A stretch of DNA of 22,924 nt. Origin: Apostichopus californicus. Lineage: Eukaryota; Echinodermata; Holothuroidea; Aspidochirotida; Stichopodidae. The stretch is taken from the NCBI GenBank assembly GCA_020650975.1, contig JAIPMN010138217.1, positions 1-22,924 on the forward strand, given 5' to 3'. The first letter of the stretch is position 1. Each line of letters starts with the position of its first letter. The notes beneath the pieces were generated by a model that saw only the letters and a list, made by a program, of their open reading frames with translations, was not told the DNA's origin and ran no database searches. The position numbers and the translations under genes were made by a program. Below are positions 19,609 through 22,924 of the stretch, in pieces.

Positions 19609-20560
19609 TGTACCCCGGCCGAGCGGTAGCGTGGGAAATCAGGCAGCTGGAGGCCACCTGATGTCAGGGCAGGGGAAGGGGGGAGGCGAAGACTTATGCT
19701 AGCAGGGCTTGAACCAATACACACAAAAAAGAGAGAAGAATATAGTTAAAGAGAACTGGGTCTCAAATCAACAAATTAATAGCTTAATTAACTTTAAACA
19801 TACACTTAACAAAAATAAGGCAGTGACTTTCTGCCGTATACAAATATAAAAGCAAACAACGGGCAGGGATTCAATTTAAATAAATAACAAATAAACTACG
19901 TACCAGGGCGTGGGCAGCACGGCTCTTAAGAATCACGAGAGTGAATACCCGACACGGGGCGCCAACGGCAGACTAAACAAATACTGCCTAAGTGTGGTCC
20001 CGCCCCGATTAACTTCTGCAATACCTCCGGGGAGAGCCCTAATTTGACCCTACCTCCGGAGTCTATAACATGCAAAGAAGCCAACCAGGACGGGAACTTA
20101 TTAGTTGTATAATACAAAAGGAATGGCGCCCGTAGTCAGCCTTCACTCCCGGACCCGCTCTCTAAAATAAATAAACTTTGCCTTTAAAATAATACTGTAC
20201 TGTAATTGCCGTGCTGCTCGCCGCTGGTCTCCAGTTCTCTGCCCGAACAACACAAAATACATAAGAAAAACAACGTCTTAATTAAACAAGGTAAAGAGAG
20301 CAAGTGATAGTAAAATAGATACACGCTAAACAGAACAACTCGTGTAATAAAAGAGCGAATGCCTGGAATGCTGGAGATGGCAGACGACGGGGAGAGCGAA
20401 AGAGACCTGCATAATGAAACAAAAGTAAATGGAATGATGAATGAATAAGCAACAAATTGCGGGGTAAATTATTCAAACAAACGGGGAAACATATTCTTAG
20501 TAGCCCTGGGCGCGTTCGAAATACGGGGTACACGCATCCCGAACAACCCAGGGCGTAACA
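19609..20560 (-). mobile_element. Probable solo LTR inserted in the minus-strand LINE
   Basis: A 952-bp block markedly richer in GC than its surroundings splits the LINE endonuclease. The conserved MGDYNI lies at 20561-20576, and the next conserved stretch (FDDSKSAKF) resumes just below 19609. On the minus strand the block starts TGTTACGCCC and ends GGGGTACA, the TG...CA ends of an LTR. The TGTTACGCCC start is one I associate with Ty3/gypsy LTRs. No protein-coding retroelement domain lies inside, so it is a solo LTR or a non-autonomous element. The flanks rejoin almost seamlessly and I see no 4-6 bp target duplication, which is unusual. Open frames inside (for example 20282-20533 minus) carry no motif. 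Confidence 0.65.
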
Positions 20561-20788
20561 ATATTATAGTCGCCCATTAAGTACGTAGTGGAACGGCTGT
20601 TAGAAGTTATGGTTAGAATATCGTTCATATGTGAAATGAATCTATCCAATGAGCTGTTGGGAGGTCTGTAGACTACGCCAACAATGTACTTTTTTCTTAG
20701 GTGGCTGATTTCTACTTCAACGAATAAAGACTCAATAGAGTCATTGAACACAGAAATATCATTCCTGTGTTTAAAACTTACGGTATAT
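20561..20788 (-). pseudogene. LINE ORF2 remnant: middle of the endonuclease
   Basis: This continues the minus-strand LINE beyond the LTR. Reading on the minus strand from about 20788, the frame gives VSFKHRND, NDSIESLFVEVE, YIVGVVYRPPNSSL and MGDYNI, with the YRPPN and GDYN motifs of APE-type endonucleases. The N-terminal endonuclease part and ORF1 are absent, so the copy is 5'-truncated and ends at an AT-rich junction. It aligns residue by residue with the + strand copy (SFKHRPDLSIFNPSIESIFV) at perhaps 55-60% identity by eye. Confidence 0.85.
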
Positions 20789-20850
20789 TATATTATTAAC
20801 TTATATTATTATTATGTTTAAAACTTATATTATTGTTTATTGTTTATTGT
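20769..20850. repeat. AT-rich junction between head-to-head LINEs
   Basis: GTTTAAAACTTA occurs twice, about 47 bp apart (near 20769 and 20816), separated by TTA/ATT repeats and followed by TTTATTG repeats. The minus-strand LINE ends here and the + strand one begins. The duplicated 12-mer could be a local duplication at the junction or slippage in simple sequence. Confidence 0.6.
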
Positions 20851-21696
20851 TCTGAGAAACTATCCGAATTCGGCTGTACCCTTAAAAGTAACTGGCATCG
20901 AAATTCATACCCTGACTATCCGAAAATTGAAAATGGGATACGCTACGTAAGATTGGAGCTGCCCGCTGACGTTAAGAGCCTACCCTACGCCGTTACTATA
21001 AACGGCGAACACATACGCCTAAAACATAACAGTCAATCGAAGGTATGTAATCAGTGTCTGGGAACAGATCATATCAAGAAAAACTGCCCAAAGTACGTTT
21101 GCCGAATTTGTAAAACCCAGGGTCATAGAGAAGCAAATTGCCCTTCTGTGGTATGCTTTAACTGTCAGGGACTCGGGCATAAAAGCTTCAATTGTCCGGA
21201 AAGAACAGAAGAAGACGATGAATACAATGGCGATGAGACCAATGAACGAGTCAATCCCAAGACAACCGCAGACAGATCTGAGCACACAATAGAGCATGAC
21301 CAGGCTAATACAGATCAAAACAGCATGGACCCGCCCCAAAACATCCAACAAAAGACATCTTCAATGGAACACAGCCGAGCAAACGCAGACAAACAACAGG
21401 AACCAAAGACTGGTAAGAAAACTTCGCAAAAGGAAAAAAAGGCAGCCATACCGACACAAAGAATATCAGGAAGCAGGCAAAAGGCAGAGGTTTTATTTAC
21501 TAATGAAATCAACAAGACAACAGAAAATCCACAACCCCCCAAAAGGCAAATGTCATCATGTGATGCAGAGCAGTTCACTACGGTCAAGTACAAGAAGAAA
21601 ACGCTAATCCAAAACCTGAGTAGAGCGAGGAATTACAGACCAGGTGAGACCAACGTGAAACCAAGGGCTACCTCAACTGAAACTTTGCAGAAATGA
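20839..21696 (+). CDS. LINE ORF1 (gag-like, three CCHC zinc knuckles), 5'-truncated
   Basis: This encodes the RNA-binding ORF1 protein of a CR1/jockey-type LINE, which coats the element's RNA. The frame is open from about 20833, where it begins with TTG, not ATG, so the N-terminus is truncated at the AT-rich junction. Residues are counted from 20833. An N-terminal part (NGIRYVRLELPADVKSLPYA) precedes three CX2CX4HX4C knuckles at residues 72-85 (C72, C75, H80, C85), 90-103 and 108-121. An acidic stretch and a long Gln/Lys/Thr-rich, probably disordered tail follow. The stop TGA at 21694-21696 overlaps the ATG of ORF2 in ATGA, pointing to termination-reinitiation. No internal stop is present over 287 codons, suggesting a fairly young copy. 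Confidence 0.85.
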   Translation: MVYCSEKLSEFGCTLKSNWHRNSYPDYPKIENGIRYVRLELPADVKSLPYAVTINGEHIRLKHNSQSKVCNQCLGTDHIKKNCPKYVCRICKTQGHREANCPSVVCFNCQGLGHKSFNCPERTEEDDEYNGDETNERVNPKTTADRSEHTIEHDQANTDQNSMDPPQNIQQKTSSMEHSRANADKQQEPKTGKKTSQKEKKAAIPTQRISGSRQKAEVLFTNEINKTTENPQPPKRQMSSCDAEQFTTVKYKKKTLIQNLSRARNYRPGETNVKPRATSTETLQK

Positions 21697-22841
21697 ACCT
21701 CATAACAAATATATTCATTTTGATGGCGCTACCAGTTACTACTGCGAAAGCTGACCGGAGACAAAGTCACCCGAACGAGCTAGAACATACTGATAAATTC
21801 AATGCTGTTATTTTAATAGAACACAATATCTCATGTATGCATTACGACATTACATCATTTAATAATCTCCCTAGTCATGATGATTTATCTATTTTTCATC
21901 ACAATAGTCGTAGTTTGAATCAAAATTTAAATGATATTACAACTTTTCTCTCTCTACTCAGAGATGATTTCTCAATTATCGGATTTTCAGAAACTTGGCT
22001 AAATGACAGTATCTCACCCCTAATAAGCATGAATAATTTCACGTTAATAGAACAACATCGCAGCGACCGAAGAGGAGGCGGGGTATGTTTATTTGTTAAA
22101 AATACCCTGAGTTTCAAACATAGACCGGACCTGTCGATATTCAATCCGTCGATTGAATCTATATTTGTTGAGATTACAACACCTAGTAATAAAGAGAAAT
22201 GTATTATTGGCGTAATCTATAGACCACCAAATGGTTCGATAGATGACTTTAATGTTCATTTACAATGTATTCTTAACGTCATAAAGCATACCAAATTTAA
22301 ATCCTATATCATGGGAGACTATAATATCGATCTAACCAACAAACACAAATCCGCTAGTTTCTTAAACACTGTTTACGCATATGGATTCACACCAACAATT
22401 AGCAAGCCCACCCGTATTCGTGGTACTTCAGCCACCTTAATTGATAATATCATCACCAATGTTACCTCTACCATTACATCAGGAATTCTGATTACTGATC
22501 TAAGTGATCATTTACCCATTTTTATTAAAGTCGCCGCAAGAAAATATATACCAAAGAGCCCTGTACACGCTAGAAATTGTACTACTAATAATATAAGACG
22601 ATTTGTATCAAGCATCAAAGAAAACTATTCGGACGATGTCCTCGATAAACATGACGTCAATGTTGCTTATGATACATTTTACAAAATTTTAGATTCAACT
22701 TATAATGATTGCTTTCCATACCGTAAAATAACTAAAAGAGGTAAAAAGAAACATCCTTGGATCACAAAGGGTATATTAACCTCTATTCAAAGGAAAAATA
22801 AATTGTTCAAACGTTATAGTCTGGGAGCCTGTCCCATATGA
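21693..22841 (+). CDS. LINE ORF2: APE-type endonuclease, truncated before RT
   Basis: The 382-codon product starts at the ATG inside the ATGA overlap. All hallmark APE endonuclease motifs are visible: HNSRSL (N71), SETWL (E100), GGGVCLFV, YRPPN, MGDYNID (D209, N211), TLIDNI (D251) and SDHLPIF (D272, H273). The domain, at about residues 64-280, therefore looks catalytically complete. The linker follows (WITKGILTSIQRKNKLFKRY). After residue 375 the sequence departs from the homologous minus-strand copy (KLFKRHIKNPSD) and stops seven codons later. The reverse transcriptase, normally several hundred residues more, is missing from the window. The enzyme would nick target DNA for reverse transcription. 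A deletion or an insertion at about 22822 broke this copy. Confidence 0.85.
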   Translation: MNLITNIFILMALPVTTAKADRRQSHPNELEHTDKFNAVILIEHNISCMHYDITSFNNLPSHDDLSIFHHNSRSLNQNLNDITTFLSLLRDDFSIIGFSETWLNDSISPLISMNNFTLIEQHRSDRRGGGVCLFVKNTLSFKHRPDLSIFNPSIESIFVEITTPSNKEKCIIGVIYRPPNGSIDDFNVHLQCILNVIKHTKFKSYIMGDYNIDLTNKHKSASFLNTVYAYGFTPTISKPTRIRGTSATLIDNIITNVTSTITSGILITDLSDHLPIFIKVAARKYIPKSPVHARNCTTNNIRRFVSSIKENYSDDVLDKHDVNVAYDTFYKILDSTYNDCFPYRKITKRGKKKHPWITKGILTSIQRKNKLFKRYSLGACPI

Positions 22842-22924
22842 TTTCACCCCATTTAGCCCAGAAGGTTTGACCCCTTAAAGTTACTAAGACCATCTAGGTC
22901 ATTCAAAAAAAAATTGTCAGCTCA
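22823..22924. other. Unidentified sequence replacing LINE ORF2 continuation
   Basis: From GTCTGGGAGCCTGTCCC onward the sequence no longer follows LINE ORF2. It has C-rich patches (TTTCACCCCATTTAGCCC, TTGACCCC) and a run of nine A. It may be the edge of another insertion or host sequence after a deletion; the window ends too soon to tell. Confidence 0.5.

Noticed and set aside
18296-20788. Twin-priming inversion of a single LINE as explanation of the opposite-strand copies
   Set aside because: The endonuclease region occurs in both orientations with substantial divergence, so two insertions are needed.
21019-21607. Frames of about 92-110 codons opposite or out of frame with LINE ORF1
   Set aside because: They overlap the three zinc knuckles and the low-complexity tail of ORF1 in other frames.
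1-22924. tRNA, rRNA or CRISPR-like arrays
   Set aside because: No cloverleaf-type A/B box arrangement, conserved rRNA stretch or regularly spaced repeat array was seen on either strand.

Overview
This looks like a window of an AT-rich animal nuclear genome, most likely a marine invertebrate. An intron-containing NACHT gene, several non-LTR and LTR retrotransposon copies and long stretches of non-coding DNA rule out bacteria and organelles. The NACHT protein and its tail resemble the large NLR-like families of echinoderms. A sea cucumber is my best guess, from recalled family character and not from any search.

Layout. Bases 1-420 may be the end of an LTR retrotransposon. Bases 421-3770 hold no gene I can support, but carry two diverged copies of a ~165-bp repeat. 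Bases 3772-8812 hold the only recognisable cellular gene, on the + strand. It has two weak candidate 5' exons, a 1.48-kb NACHT exon (4230-5706) and a chain of short C-terminal exons (6138-6373, 6709-6785, 6944-7002, 7163-7210, 7856-7885, and possibly a terminal exon opening GAA-TGA at 8807). Splice phases agree at every junction of the chain. A single reading-frame break near 5180-5205 inside the NACHT exon makes this copy either a pseudogene or the site of an assembly error.

Bases 8878-9640 carry two short families of diverged tandem repeats. Bases 9640-16300 have no recognisable coding sequence, but contain two diverged copies of one long block (about 12.44-13.45 kb and 14.30-16.24 kb). The best-conserved ~255-nt core of each copy is bounded by splice-like signals, which suggests a duplicated exon or promoter-exon unit. 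Bases 16331-18282 hold three unassigned open frames and a 13-base G run.

Bases 18296-22822 are a retrotransposon pile-up. A degenerate minus-strand LINE of the CR1/jockey type (endonuclease and part of the reverse transcriptase) is interrupted by a probable solo LTR (19609-20560) and by a short tail-like insertion with TTA repeats (about 19231-19292). Head to head with it is a + strand relative with three zinc knuckles in ORF1 and an intact-looking endonuclease in ORF2. The two ORFs overlap by ATGA, and ORF2 breaks off at about 22822, before the reverse transcriptase.

The NACHT protein would be a cytoplasmic-type innate immune sensor or signalling ATPase. The LINE ORFs would act together in target-primed reverse transcription. 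Nothing links the two functionally; the mobile DNA is simply neighbouring sequence.
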